A stretch of DNA of 13,809 nucleotides from UBA5614 sp034678545 (GCA_034678545.1 JAXDBS010000090.1:1-13809); one strand, 5' to 3'; counted from the first letter of the stretch, positions 1 through 7,926 are shown. Notes: generated from the letters alone by a model not told the origin. Translations and numbers: made by a program.

Positions 1-1418
1 TTGACGATGGCTTCCAGTTCCTCGGGATAGATGTTCTCGCCGCTGGGGCCGACGATCACGTTCTTGATCCTGCCCTTGATGAACAGGTAACCCTGTTTGT
101 CCAAAACGCCGAGATCGCCGGTGCGGAACCAGCCGTCCTCCGTAAAGGCGGCGTCGGTGCGTTCCTTGTCGCGGTAATAGCCCTTCATGACGGTATCGCC
201 CAGGACCTGGATCTCGCCCTCGCCGGTCTGGCGGTCAGGGTTCTGGATCCTCACCTTGAGGCCGGGGATCACGAATCCGGTGGCCCTGTATTTGACCCGG
301 GCCGGACTGCTTCCCGCGATCAGGGGCGAGGTCTCGGTCAGGCCGTAGCCTATGGCGTAGGGAAACCCCGCTTCATAGAGGAACTTTTCCACATCAGGGG
401 ACAATAGCGCTCCGCCGATCCCGAAGAAATGCAGGCAGCCGCCAAAGGTCTTCATCAGTTTCTTCCCGGCCACCCGGTGGAGCAGCTTTCGGGTCAGCGG
501 GAATCTGTACATCTCCTTGAAGAGCGGATTGCCCGTCAGCTGCGGATGGACCTGGAGCTTGAAGATTTTCTCGATGACGAGGGGCACGGTCAGGATCATG
601 GTGGGCCTGATCTTCTGCATGGCGGGGATCAGGACCCGGGCGGTGGGAGGCTTGTCCAGATAATAGACCGCGGCCCCCTGCATGATGGGGATGAGGAAGC
701 CGACCGTGCATTCGTAGGTGTGGGACAGGGGCAGGATGGAGATGAGCCTGTCCTCGTGGGTCACTTTCTGGACGTGGGTGACGGTTAGCCAGGCATCCAG
801 GACCAGGTTTTTGTGGGTGAGCATGACGCCCTTGGAACTGCCGGTCGTGCCCGAGGTGTAGATGATGGCAGCCAGGTCGTCCTCCATCACTTCCGCCTTG
901 GCCAGCCCGACCGCCTGCAGGGCTTTCGCCTTTAGCTTGTCCAGGCCGTATTTCTGGTTACGGATAAGTTCCTTGAATTTGTCGCGGCTGGTTTCCAAAG
1001 GGATGAGGGAAAAATCCTCTATCATCACCATCAGGGGGCGTTCGGCATATTCGGCATAACCGATCTTTTCATAGAGGGAGGATGAGACGAAGACCAGCTT
1101 GCTGCCGGAATGCCTGATAATATTGAGGATCTCATTGATGTGAAAGTCCGTAAGGACGGGCACCGCGACCGCTCCCATGGAGGTGACGGCCAGATAGGCG
1201 ATCCCCCATTGGGGCATGTTCTGGCTCAAAATCGCCACCCTGTCACCCTTGACTATGCCACGGGATTTCATGAACCGGGCAAGCTCTTCCAGATTGGAAC
1301 TCAGCTCGCCATAGGTCAGGGGCTGCTCGTCCACCATGGACAAGGCCGGCCTGTCCGGATAAAGGGCGCAGGTCCGGTTGAGCATTTCCGGCAAAGTGAA
1401 TCTGATCAGATCTTCCAT
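1..1418 (-). CDS. Long-chain acyl-CoA synthetase (AMP-binding family), C-terminus off the left edge
   Basis: Activates a fatty acid with ATP through an acyl-adenylate and transfers it to CoA. Reading the minus strand from ATG at 1418 gives 472 codons with no stop before the edge. Adenylation motifs appear in order: the A3 phosphate loop YTSGTTGSSKG at residues 187-197, YGLTETSP at 358-365, DGWFRTGDLG with its ATP-ribose Asp at about 435, and the hinge stretch GRIKNVIVGPSGENIYPEEL near the cut end. Bacterial long-chain (FACS) members run about 550-600 residues, so most of the small C-terminal domain with the A10 lysine lies outside the window. It is divergent from the LpoB-like gene with a 172-base gap. 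The family is certain; chain-length preference cannot be read from sequence, and a medium-chain or aryl substrate remains possible. Confidence 0.93.
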   Translation of the reverse strand, partial: MEDLIRFTLPEMLNRTCALYPDRPALSMVDEQPLTYGELSSNLEELARFMKSRGIVKGDRVAILSQNMPQWGIAYLAVTSMGAVAVPVLTDFHINEILNIIRHSGSKLVFVSSSLYEKIGYAEYAERPLMVMIEDFSLIPLETSRDKFKELIRNQKYGLDKLKAKALQAVGLAKAEVMEDDLAAIIYTSGTTGSSKGVMLTHKNLVLDAWLTVTHVQKVTHEDRLISILPLSHTYECTVGFLIPIMQGAAVYYLDKPPTARVLIPAMQKIRPTMILTVPLVIEKIFKLQVHPQLTGNPLFKEMYRFPLTRKLLHRVAGKKLMKTFGGCLHFFGIGGALLSPDVEKFLYEAGFPYAIGYGLTETSPLIAGSSPARVKYRATGFVIPGLKVRIQNPDRQTGEGEIQVLGDTVMKGYYRDKERTDAAFTEDGWFRTGDLGVLDKQGYLFIKGRIKNVIVGPSGENIYPEELEAIV

Positions 1419-1590
1419 TGTAACTCCAAGTTGTACCTGTAGCCCGGCATCAATATCGGTCAAGTTAAATGATTAGCACGCCCCAGGTGCCATACCGGAC
1501 CGAAAAGATATTGACAAAAAAAAGCGGTTCCAAATCCATTAAATCTGATATTCTTAACAACGACACTGATTCGTTGGGAAGGGGATAATA

Positions 1591-2193
1591 ATGAACAAAT
1601 TCTTTCTGCTGATGCTGACCGCCCTGATCGTTCTCTGCCTGGCCGGCTGCGCTAAAACCAAGGTGACGCGGACCGAGACCGACCTGGTGACGGACCTCAG
1701 CGGTCGCTGGAACGACACTGACGCCCGGCTGGTGGCCGAAGAGATGATCAAGGACATCCTGTCCAATCCCTGGTATGCGGAATTCGTCAACAAATACGGC
1801 CGCAAACCTGTCGTGATCGTGGGCACGATCCGCAACCTGACCATGGAACACATCGATACGGCCGTGTTTATCAACGACATGGAACGCGAGCTGATCAACA
1901 GCGGAATGGTCAAGTTTGTCGCCTCACCTGCCGAGCGGTTTGAGCTGCGCGAAGAGACGGAAAGCCAGCAATCCTTTGCCACGGCCGAGACCGCCAAGAA
2001 AATGGCTGCGGAAACCGGGGCGGACCTCATGCTGCAAGGCAGCCTGTCCATGATCACGGACGCCAGGGAGGAAGTGAAAGCCAAATACTATCAGACCGAC
2101 CTGAAACTGATCAGCCTGGAATCCACTGAAAAGGTCTGGATCGGCACCAACAAGATCAAGAAGATCGTGTCCAAGGGTACATACAAGCCCTGA
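1591..2193 (+). CDS. lpoB: LpoB-like penicillin-binding protein activator lipoprotein
   Basis: A 200-residue outer-envelope lipoprotein: hydrophobic signal at residues 4-16, lipobox LAGC with the lipidated Cys at 20. The mature part starts with the family hallmark DLSGRWNDTDARLVAEEMI (35-53), followed by a compact alpha/beta domain with VVIVGTIRN (74-82) and GADLMLQGSL (143-152). In enterics LpoB is an outer-membrane lipoprotein that reaches through the peptidoglycan to stimulate the bifunctional synthase PBP1B; here that role is inferred from family membership, and no PBP gene lies in the window. The start is set by GGAAGGGG at 1577-1584, six bases before the ATG. A TTGACA at 1511-1516 could be a -35 box, but no good -10 follows at normal spacing. 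The next gene downstream is another lipoprotein, probably in the same transcript. Confidence 0.88.
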   Translation: MNKFFLLMLTALIVLCLAGCAKTKVTRTETDLVTDLSGRWNDTDARLVAEEMIKDILSNPWYAEFVNKYGRKPVVIVGTIRNLTMEHIDTAVFINDMERELINSGMVKFVASPAERFELREETESQQSFATAETAKKMAAETGADLMLQGSLSMITDAREEVKAKYYQTDLKLISLESTEKVWIGTNKIKKIVSKGTYKP

Positions 2194-2221
2194 TACAACT
2201 GAGTTATCGTAACGCGTTAAG

Positions 2222-2255
2222 GCTGCCAGGCATTGCACAGAACGTGTCTGGCAGC
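2222..2255 (+). repeat. 8-bp inverted repeat between the two lipoprotein genes
   Basis: GCTGCCAG (2222-2229) pairs perfectly with CTGGCAGC (2248-2255) around an 18-base loop, with a G-U pair possible at either end. No T-run follows, so it is not a standard intrinsic terminator. It sits in the 76-base gap just ahead of the next start codon and could act as an mRNA processing or stabilising hairpin, or hinder initiation at 2270. Confidence 0.55.
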
Positions 2256-2269
2256 TGAATCCTGGTTAG

Positions 2270-3673
2270 ATGAAAAGCACTTTCTCATCCTGCCATTCCC
2301 AAGCAGTACGAAGGATTCTGTTTTTACCACTCCTGCTGGCAGCAGCACTTTTGTTGAGCGGCTGCTCCGGCATCTGGGCCGACCGCGCCCACTACCGGCA
2401 GACGGGGGAATTACTCAGAAAACGCGAGTACGGGCGCATCATCCAGACCACGGAAAAGAAAAAAACCAAGCTCTACAAGCCAAAAAACCGGGTTCTGGAA
2501 TACCTGGACCTGGGCATGCTCTACCATTACTCCGGGGATTACGGGAAAAGCAACGATCTGCTGGAAAAGGCCGAACTGGCCATGGAGGAGCTATACACCA
2601 AAAGCCTGTCCCGGGCTGCCATGTCCATGCTCCTGAATGACAACGTGCTGGAGTATCCCGGCGAGGATTTCGAAGACATCTACGCCAACGTCTTCAAAGC
2701 CCTGAACTATCTGCACCTGGACAGCTTTGACGACGCCTACGTCGAGATCAGAAGGATCAACTTCAAGCTGGACCTGCTGGAAGACAAATACGGCCAAATG
2801 GTTGACAGCCTGAATACATCGAAGGACAAGAGAGCTGAATTCAAGGCGGGGGCAAACAAGTTCCACAGCTCCGCCCTGGGCCGCTACCTTAGCATGCTGA
2901 TCTACGAACAGGAAGGCAGGACCGATGATGCTTACATAGACTATGTCAAATTCTATCAAGCTTATGACCAACAACCGGACATCTACGGTTTCAGCCCACC
3001 CCAATTGGCCGACCCCACCCAGCCGCAATCCCTGCCGAGTTTACATATCCTCGCCCTGACCGGGCGCTCGCCGCGCAAGCTGCACCGGGAATTCCACATC
3101 GCCACGGCGGAGGATGAGATCCACGTGGTCACGCTGGACCGTGACATCCTGCCTCTTTCCTTTTACTGGCCGGGTATCGATCCGCACCTCTATTTCAAGT
3201 TCGTCGTCCCCTACCTGGATTACGAGCCGTCCGGAATCGACCGCGTGACCGTCCGGGTGGACAGCGTCAGCTATGACCTCTCCCTCATCGAGGATATCGG
3301 CAGGGTCGCGGAGCAGACCTTCAAAGTAAAAGAGCCGCTACTCATCCTGAAAAACGCCACCCGCTCCATCCTCAAAGGGGTTGCCGCCAACGCCCTGAAA
3401 AAGGAATTCACGAAAAAGGACGACATCGGCGGAGGCCTGCTCAGCCTGGGCACCGACATTGCCCTGCTGCTGAGCGAAAAGCCGGACCTGCGCTGCTCTC
3501 GCTTCTTCCCCGGCTTGGTCCTGGCCGCGGACATTCCTGTCGCCCCGGGACAGCACCGCGTCCGGATCGATTATTTCGACCACCAGGGCTATCTTCTGCA
3601 CACAGACGACAGGGGTTGGGTGCAGATCAAACCGGATCAGCTGAACCTGATCGAAAGCTGGCAGTTGGAGTGA
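2270..3673 (+). CDS. COG3014-type lipoprotein with TPR-like N-terminal half
   Basis: A 467-residue lipoprotein of unknown biochemical role. Signal peptide at residues 12-31 and lipobox LSGC with Cys at 32. The first half of the mature chain is helical with TPR-like repeats (for example LDLGMLYHYSGDYGKSNDLL and a later ALNYLHLDSFDDAYVEIRR), as expected for protein contacts. The second half (about 240-460) looks like a beta-rich domain (IDRVTVRVDSV and PGQHRVRIDYFDHQG). I recognise the overall pattern as the uncharacterised COG3014 family, which I recall seeing near LpoB-type genes. It follows the LpoB-like gene by 76 bases on the same strand, so a shared role at the cell wall or outer membrane is inferred. 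The Shine-Dalgarno is weak; ATG 2270 was chosen because it gives a complete signal peptide. Confidence 0.82.
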   Translation: MKSTFSSCHSQAVRRILFLPLLLAAALLLSGCSGIWADRAHYRQTGELLRKREYGRIIQTTEKKKTKLYKPKNRVLEYLDLGMLYHYSGDYGKSNDLLEKAELAMEELYTKSLSRAAMSMLLNDNVLEYPGEDFEDIYANVFKALNYLHLDSFDDAYVEIRRINFKLDLLEDKYGQMVDSLNTSKDKRAEFKAGANKFHSSALGRYLSMLIYEQEGRTDDAYIDYVKFYQAYDQQPDIYGFSPPQLADPTQPQSLPSLHILALTGRSPRKLHREFHIATAEDEIHVVTLDRDILPLSFYWPGIDPHLYFKFVVPYLDYEPSGIDRVTVRVDSVSYDLSLIEDIGRVAEQTFKVKEPLLILKNATRSILKGVAANALKKEFTKKDDIGGGLLSLGTDIALLLSEKPDLRCSRFFPGLVLAADIPVAPGQHRVRIDYFDHQGYLLHTDDRGWVQIKPDQLNLIESWQLE

Positions 3674-3747
3674 TCCGGTTCCTGATCTGACACCCCCCCC
3701 ATTGCTTTCTCAATCATAGCACAAACTAAAACAGCAGGATCGGCTGA

Positions 3748-3792
3748 TTGCTGTCAGGGATTGCCAATGACAGCAACAGCCAAGCCTGGCTG
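3748..3792 (+). repeat. Two consecutive hairpins upstream of the phosphate acyltransferase
   Basis: TTGCTGTCA (3748-3756) pairs perfectly with TGACAGCAA (3768-3776) over an 11-base loop. The next base starts a second hairpin, CAGCCA (3777-3782) with TGGCTG (3787-3792), with loop AGCC. They lie in the 196-base gap between the lipoprotein and metabolic operons, after a run of eight C at 3693-3700. The following bases (ACTGATAATTT) are not a clean U-tract. They may be an imperfect terminator of the lipoprotein transcript or a leader structure of the next operon. Confidence 0.5.
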
Positions 3793-3801
3793 ACTGATAA
3801 T

Positions 3802-3835
3802 TTGCTTGACAAACAGGCATTGCTTGAGGAACAGG
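3802..3835 (+). repeat. Near-perfect 16-base direct repeat, period 18
   Basis: TTGCTTGACAAACAGG (3802-3817) is repeated as TTGCTTGAGGAACAGG (3820-3835), 14 of 16 positions identical. It sits 35 bases before the phosphate acyltransferase start. The first copy includes TTGACA (3806-3811), a possible -35 box without a convincing -10. Tandem sites of this spacing can bind a regulator, but a chance local duplication is also possible. Confidence 0.45.
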
Positions 3836-3869
3836 AGATAAAAAGCAATATTCGGAAAAGGAGTTTCCC

Positions 3870-4772
3870 ATGCCTATTACCAAGCTGGACCAGATCATCG
3901 GGGTATTGAAGGAAAGGCCCAAAAAGCGAATGGCGGCCGCCTGGGCAAATGATTCCCACACAATCGTTGCCGCCCATGAAGCCGAGAAAATCGGGATCAT
4001 TGACGCCACTCTCGTCGGGGACAAGGCAGCCATCGAAAAAACCTGCGAAGCGCATCAGATAGACAGCAAGACTTTCAATATTGTAAACGCGGATACCGAT
4101 GTTAAAGCGGCCGCGATCGCAGTTGAGCTGATCAATAAAGGCGAGGCGGATTTCCTCATGAAGGGCCTGATCAGCTCCGACAAATACATGAAGGCGATCC
4201 TGCACAAGGAAACCGGACTCATGAGCCCGGGCGCCATCCTGAGCCATGTGACAGTGGTGGAGCCGCCTAATTACCATAAATTGATAATCATCGGAGATGT
4301 GGCGATCATTCCACTGCCTGACCTCAGCCAAAAGATAGCGATTACCAATTACGTGATCAAGACAGCTCATTTATTAGGCATAGAAATTCCCAAAGTGGGC
4401 ATTCTGGCTATCTCCGAACAGGTATTGCCCAAGATACCCTCTTGCGTGGATGCCGCTATTATCACCAAGATGGCCCAGCGTGGCCAGATCAAGGGAGCTC
4501 TGGTTGAAGGCCCCTTGGCCATGGACCTGATCGTGGACAAGGAAAGCGCCGAGATCAAGGGTGTGAAAAGCGAAGTCTGCGGCGACGCCGATTGCATAGT
4601 ATTCCCCAATATCGAAGCCGGCAACGTTTTTTACAAGACCCAGACCAAAATGTGCGGAGCCGAACTGGGAGCGATCGTGATGGGTGCACGGGTGCCCTGC
4701 GTGCTCTCCTCCCGCGGCGACAGCGAAAAGACCAAGCTTTATTCCATTGCCCTGGCAGCTTTACTCGCCTGA
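3870..4772 (+). CDS. Phosphate acyltransferase of the PTA/PTB family (phosphate butyryltransferase-like)
   Basis: Catalyses reversible transfer of an acyl group between CoA and inorganic phosphate (butyryl- or acetyl-CoA to acyl phosphate). At 300 residues it has the size of stand-alone phosphate butyryltransferases, shorter than typical Pta. Family signatures: GEADFLMKGLI (91-101), EGPLAMD (213-219), FPNIEAGNVFYKT (245-257) and the C-terminal SRGDSEKTKLYSIALA (281-296). The start follows AAAGGAG by six bases. No acyl kinase (Buk or AckA) is present in the window, so ATP production by this route would need a kinase elsewhere. It is first gene of a tight operon with rpiB and glyA. Acetyl versus butyryl or branched-chain preference cannot be decided here; the GPLAMD motif and length favour the PTB side. 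Confidence 0.88.
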   Translation: MPITKLDQIIGVLKERPKKRMAAAWANDSHTIVAAHEAEKIGIIDATLVGDKAAIEKTCEAHQIDSKTFNIVNADTDVKAAAIAVELINKGEADFLMKGLISSDKYMKAILHKETGLMSPGAILSHVTVVEPPNYHKLIIIGDVAIIPLPDLSQKIAITNYVIKTAHLLGIEIPKVGILAISEQVLPKIPSCVDAAIITKMAQRGQIKGALVEGPLAMDLIVDKESAEIKGVKSEVCGDADCIVFPNIEAGNVFYKTQTKMCGAELGAIVMGARVPCVLSSRGDSEKTKLYSIALAALLA

Positions 4773-4779
4773 TTTTACG

Positions 4780-5226
4780 GTGAAAATCGCTATCGCATCC
4801 GATCACGCGGGCTTCCACCTCAAGGAAGACATCAAAAAGGCCTGCCCCGAATTGGAATGGGTGGACTTCGGCTCTTTTAACGATTCTGCCGCAGATTATC
4901 CGGATACCGGTTACCCGGCCGCTCTGGCAGTGGCATCCGGCGAATGCGAAAAGGGGATCCTGATCTGTGGATCAGGCATCGGCATGAGCATCACGGCAAA
5001 CCGGATCAAGGGCATCAGGGCGGCCCTCTGCAACTCCGTCGAGATCGCCAGGCTCTCCAGGTTGCACAATGATGCCAACATCCTCGTTTTGGCCGGCAGG
5101 TTCACTCCGACTACCCAAGCCCTGGAAATAGTCCGGGTCTGGCTGGCCACTCCCTTTGATGGCGGACGGCACCAGAGACGCAATGATAAAATCGATAAAA
5201 TCTCACGCAAAGACATTATCAAATAA
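4780..5226 (+). CDS. rpiB: Ribose-5-phosphate isomerase B
   Basis: Interconverts ribose 5-phosphate and ribulose 5-phosphate in the pentose phosphate pathway. The start is GTG at 4780, seven bases after the previous stop; longer readings would run into the preceding gene and add residues before the family's typical N-terminus KIAIASDHAG. Length is 148 residues, normal for RpiB. Visible active-site features: SDHAG (7-11), the catalytic Cys63 in ICGSGIGMSITANR, and His96 in ARLSRLHNDANILVL. The C-terminal FDGGRHQRRNDKI is also typical. There is no strong Shine-Dalgarno, which fits translational coupling to the upstream gene. Sequence-similar LacAB or allose-phosphate isomerases are less likely, given the Cys/His pattern and the adjacent glyA. 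Confidence 0.95.
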   Translation: MKIAIASDHAGFHLKEDIKKACPELEWVDFGSFNDSAADYPDTGYPAALAVASGECEKGILICGSGIGMSITANRIKGIRAALCNSVEIARLSRLHNDANILVLAGRFTPTTQALEIVRVWLATPFDGGRHQRRNDKIDKISRKDIIK

Positions 5227-5238
5227 ATAGAGGAAAAC

Positions 5239-6534
5239 ATGGAACATCTCAAGAAGACCGATCCCGAGCTCTACGCTTTCCTGCATAAGGAACTGAAGCG
5301 CGAACAGGAAAACCTGGAGCTGATCGCCAGCGAGAATTTCACCTCCCTAGCCGTGCTGGAAGCACAGGGCAGCATCCTGACCAACAAATACGCGGAAGGC
5401 TACCCCTACCGCTGGGACAAAGAAACCGGCAAACTGGACTACAGCCAGTACGGGCGTTACTACGGCGGATGCGAATACATAGACGAGGTGGAAGCCCTGG
5501 CTATCGAACGTGCAAAAAAACTCTTCGGCGCTGAACACGCCAACGTACAGCCCCATGCCGGCTCCCAAGCCAACATGGCCGCCTATTTCACCCTGTGCAA
5601 ACCGGGAGACACCGTCCTCTCGCTTGAACTGGCACACGGCGGGCACCTCACTCATGGCCATCCGCTCAGCTTTTCCGGCATGCTCTACAACATTATCCAC
5701 TACAATGTCAACAAGGATACCGAGCAGTTTGATTACAACGAAATATACGAGTTGGCCAAGCAGCACAAACCTGTCATGATCCTGGCCGGTGCCAGCGCTT
5801 ATCCGCGCGCCATGGACTTTGCCAGATTCCGTGAGATCGCGGACGCCTGCGGAGCGACCCTGCTGGTTGACATGGCCCACATTGCGGGATTGGTGGCGGC
5901 CGGACTGCATATGAATCCGGTGCCGTATGCCGACATCGTGACCACGACCACACATAAAACCCTGCGCGGGCCTCGCTCCGGCCTGATCCTGTGCAGGGAA
6001 AAATATGCCAGGGATGTGGATGGAAAGGTCTTCCCCGGCTTGCAGGGCGGTCCCCTGGAACATATCATCGCCGCCAAGGCAGTTGCCTTTCACGAGGCCT
6101 TGCAGCCGCAATTCAAAACCTATCAGGAACAGGTGGTTAAAAATGCCACGGCACTGGCCGCCGCGCTGAACGATAACAGCTTCAACCTCGTCTCCGGAGG
6201 AACAGACACACACCTGATGCTGATCAATCTGGGAACCAAGGAATCCGGAGGTCCCAGCGGCAAGAAAATGGAAGAGTCCCTCGACCTGGCAGGAATCACG
6301 GCCAACAAAAATACCGTTCCTTTCGACACCCGCTCCCCCTTCATCGCTTCCGGAATAAGGTTGGGAACACCTTCTGTCACAACCCGGGGCATGAAAGAAC
6401 CCGAAATGATACAGATTGCAGGGTTCATCCGCCGCGTGGCTGACAATGTCAAGAATCCCGATACCCTTGCTTCCATCAAGGACGAGGTCAGGACGCTGAC
6501 AGCCAGATTCCCGCTCTATCACGAGTTGGGCTGA
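5239..6534 (+). CDS. glyA: Serine hydroxymethyltransferase with a 14-residue insertion
   Basis: PLP enzyme that converts serine plus tetrahydrofolate to glycine plus methylene-tetrahydrofolate, the main one-carbon source. It has 431 residues. Visible signatures: ENLELIASENFTS near the N-terminus, DMAHIAG with PLP-contacting Asp211 and His214, and VTTTTHKTLRGPRSG with the Schiff-base Lys240. The start is set by AGAGGAAA shortly before the ATG, 12 bases after rpiB. Odd feature: between the conserved NKYAEGYP and RYYGG blocks, where the E. coli enzyme has just GK, this protein has 16 residues (57-72, YRWDKETGKLDYSQYG), an insertion next to the active-site tyrosine segment. Otherwise the fold appears intact. 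The operon ends here with a strong terminator. Confidence 0.97.
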   Translation: MEHLKKTDPELYAFLHKELKREQENLELIASENFTSLAVLEAQGSILTNKYAEGYPYRWDKETGKLDYSQYGRYYGGCEYIDEVEALAIERAKKLFGAEHANVQPHAGSQANMAAYFTLCKPGDTVLSLELAHGGHLTHGHPLSFSGMLYNIIHYNVNKDTEQFDYNEIYELAKQHKPVMILAGASAYPRAMDFARFREIADACGATLLVDMAHIAGLVAAGLHMNPVPYADIVTTTTHKTLRGPRSGLILCREKYARDVDGKVFPGLQGGPLEHIIAAKAVAFHEALQPQFKTYQEQVVKNATALAAALNDNSFNLVSGGTDTHLMLINLGTKESGGPSGKKMEESLDLAGITANKNTVPFDTRSPFIASGIRLGTPSVTTRGMKEPEMIQIAGFIRRVADNVKNPDTLASIKDEVRTLTARFPLYHELG

Positions 6535-6557
6535 TAAATAGAAAAAGCGAATATCGG

Positions 6558-6587
6558 GCCTCCCTGTCAACCGCAGGGAGGCTTTTT
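6558..6587 (+). terminator. Intrinsic terminator after glyA
   Basis: A perfect 9-bp stem, GCCTCCCTG (6558-6566) with CAGGGAGGC (6574-6582), with a 7-base loop, followed directly by TTTTT (6583-6587). It begins 24 bases after the glyA stop and closes the ptb-rpiB-glyA operon. Confidence 0.93.
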
Positions 6588-6721
6588 GCATATGGGCAGT
6601 ATAACCACTCCCCATAAAAAGGGAGAGTCAACCAATCTTGCAGCCTGATGAAATCAGAATTTCGCTTCCCACTAAGGAGATGTCAATCAGCGTTCTGACT
6701 GCCCGGCAACGATAATAATCC

Positions 6722-6754
6722 TTGACTGTTTATACATATTTCATTATTTGAAAT
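6722..6754 (+). promoter_or_regulatory. Possible promoter with overlapping inverted repeat
   Basis: TTGACT (6722-6727) and TATTTG (6745-6750) are 17 bases apart in an AT-rich stretch ahead of the AMIN/HTH gene. An inverted repeat ATTTCA (6738-6743) / TGAAAT (6749-6754) with a 5-base centre covers the proposed -10 and could be an operator. The -10 is a weak match, so this is tentative. Nothing else was recognised in the gap 6588-6807. Confidence 0.35.
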
Positions 6755-6807
6755 GGATATGGGAATTTGAGATTGGAAATATAAAAAAAGGGATGAGGTG
6801 ACAGCCT

Positions 6808-7926
6808 ATGAAACGCGTTTTACTGATCTCAGCATTAAGCAGCCTCTGCCTTGCGGTCTTCGGGCAGGCTGTATTGAAACAGGTCGCCGTCAGCCACGAT
6901 AACCTGATCGTAACCAGGGTCACCGCCACTTTATCTCAGCATGCAACTTGGTCACACAACGTGAATACGGACCTGCATCAGGTCATAGTAACCATACGTA
7001 ACTGCTCCGCAACGGGCAACCCCGTCTCAGGGCTGGACCAGAACAAGCAATTATCAGGTTTGAACGTTCGCCAGTCCGGCAGCAACAGCCGCCTGGACAT
7101 CACCTACAAAGGTCCGTTCTACATCGAGACATCCACCCAGGAGAATCCGCCCCGGATCAATATCGACCTTTTCCAATACAAACGCAATTATACACTGGCT
7201 GAACACCTTGCCCAGGCAACATTCTATGAGAAAACCGGTAATCAGGCCGAAGCAGCCAAGCAATATACCAAGATGCTAAGAGCTTTTCCCGGAAACTCAG
7301 AAGGGAACTATCAATGGGGCAGCTATCTGCTGCGCGCTGGACAAGCAGAAAGCGCCAGGGAAAAACTGGTTAAGGTGGATGCCTCCTCCAAGTTTTTTCC
7401 CCAAGCCCAGCAAGCCATTGCCAGACTGGACGGCAAAACTGCGGCTCCGGCTCCGCCACCCGTAGCGGAACAAGCCATGGTTGATACTTTTACTTCAGCT
7501 CCGATTCAAGATGAAACCACACTCCCTCCCCATAGGGTAACAACCGTCAACCCGGAGATAAGATTCTTCAGCTTTCAAACCTTCTTTGGCATGACCTGGC
7601 AGGAATTTTTGCAAACCGGTTTCATGCGTTGGCTGCGCGCTCTCCCTTTCTGGGTCTGGCTAGTCGTGGCTGGCGTGATCGGATTTGCCGTCTGGTTGTT
7701 GTTCTTCCGGGCCAGGCACAGAAACAAGGCCGATCTTTCACCCCAGAACCGTTCCGTTGCGTCCACCAATGACGCCCTGAAGCAGGGAATGGTCATAAAG
7801 CTCTTGGAAAAGGGCTGGAAGCTGAAAGAAATCAGCCGGGAAATTCAACTCAGCATAAATGAAACCAAGATATATGTCAGGCAGGGAAAAAAAATACTGA
7901 AAAGGAAACGCTCGCGTGACCTTTAA
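6808..7926 (+). CDS. Membrane protein: periplasmic AMIN-like and TPR domains, one TM segment, cytoplasmic HTH-like tail
   Basis: A 372-residue protein of unknown function. Order of parts: signal peptide (1-20), a beta-rich domain at about 25-122 resembling AMIN (ending RINIDLFQYK), which in known proteins binds peptidoglycan or targets envelope machines, TPR-like helices (130-205, LAQATFYEKTGNQAEAAKQY), a Pro-rich linker (212-245), and one transmembrane helix (about 281-300, WVWLVVAGVIGFAVWLLFF). The helix is followed by RARHRNK, which by the positive-inside rule puts the C-terminus in the cytoplasm. The tail (about 325-365, MVIKLLEKGWKLKEISREIQ then LSINETKIYVRQGKKIL) reads as a helix-turn-helix. 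GAGGTG at 6795-6800 sets the start. It overlaps the next gene by 11 bases. The HTH could bind DNA or a protein partner; neither can be shown here. Confidence 0.75.
   Translation: MKRVLLISALSSLCLAVFGQAVLKQVAVSHDNLIVTRVTATLSQHATWSHNVNTDLHQVIVTIRNCSATGNPVSGLDQNKQLSGLNVRQSGSNSRLDITYKGPFYIETSTQENPPRINIDLFQYKRNYTLAEHLAQATFYEKTGNQAEAAKQYTKMLRAFPGNSEGNYQWGSYLLRAGQAESAREKLVKVDASSKFFPQAQQAIARLDGKTAAPAPPPVAEQAMVDTFTSAPIQDETTLPPHRVTTVNPEIRFFSFQTFFGMTWQEFLQTGFMRWLRALPFWVWLVVAGVIGFAVWLLFFRARHRNKADLSPQNRSVASTNDALKQGMVIKLLEKGWKLKEISREIQLSINETKIYVRQGKKILKRKRSRDL

Noticed and set aside
2233..2640. 135-codon plus-strand frame overlapping the start of the COG3014-type gene
   Set aside because: Out of frame with a clear lipoprotein signal and has no domain-like content; a shadow frame.
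4684..4779. Longer upstream start for rpiB, inside the phosphate acyltransferase gene
   Set aside because: It would add 32 residues before the conserved KIAIASDHAG N-terminus and overlap the previous gene by 89 bases; GTG 4780 fits the family length.
5347..6615. Long open frame (422 codons) on the minus strand opposite glyA
   Set aside because: The plus strand is unmistakably serine hydroxymethyltransferase; the minus frame has no recognisable motifs, is rich in Gly/His/Gln as expected of an antisense shadow, and runs through the terminator.
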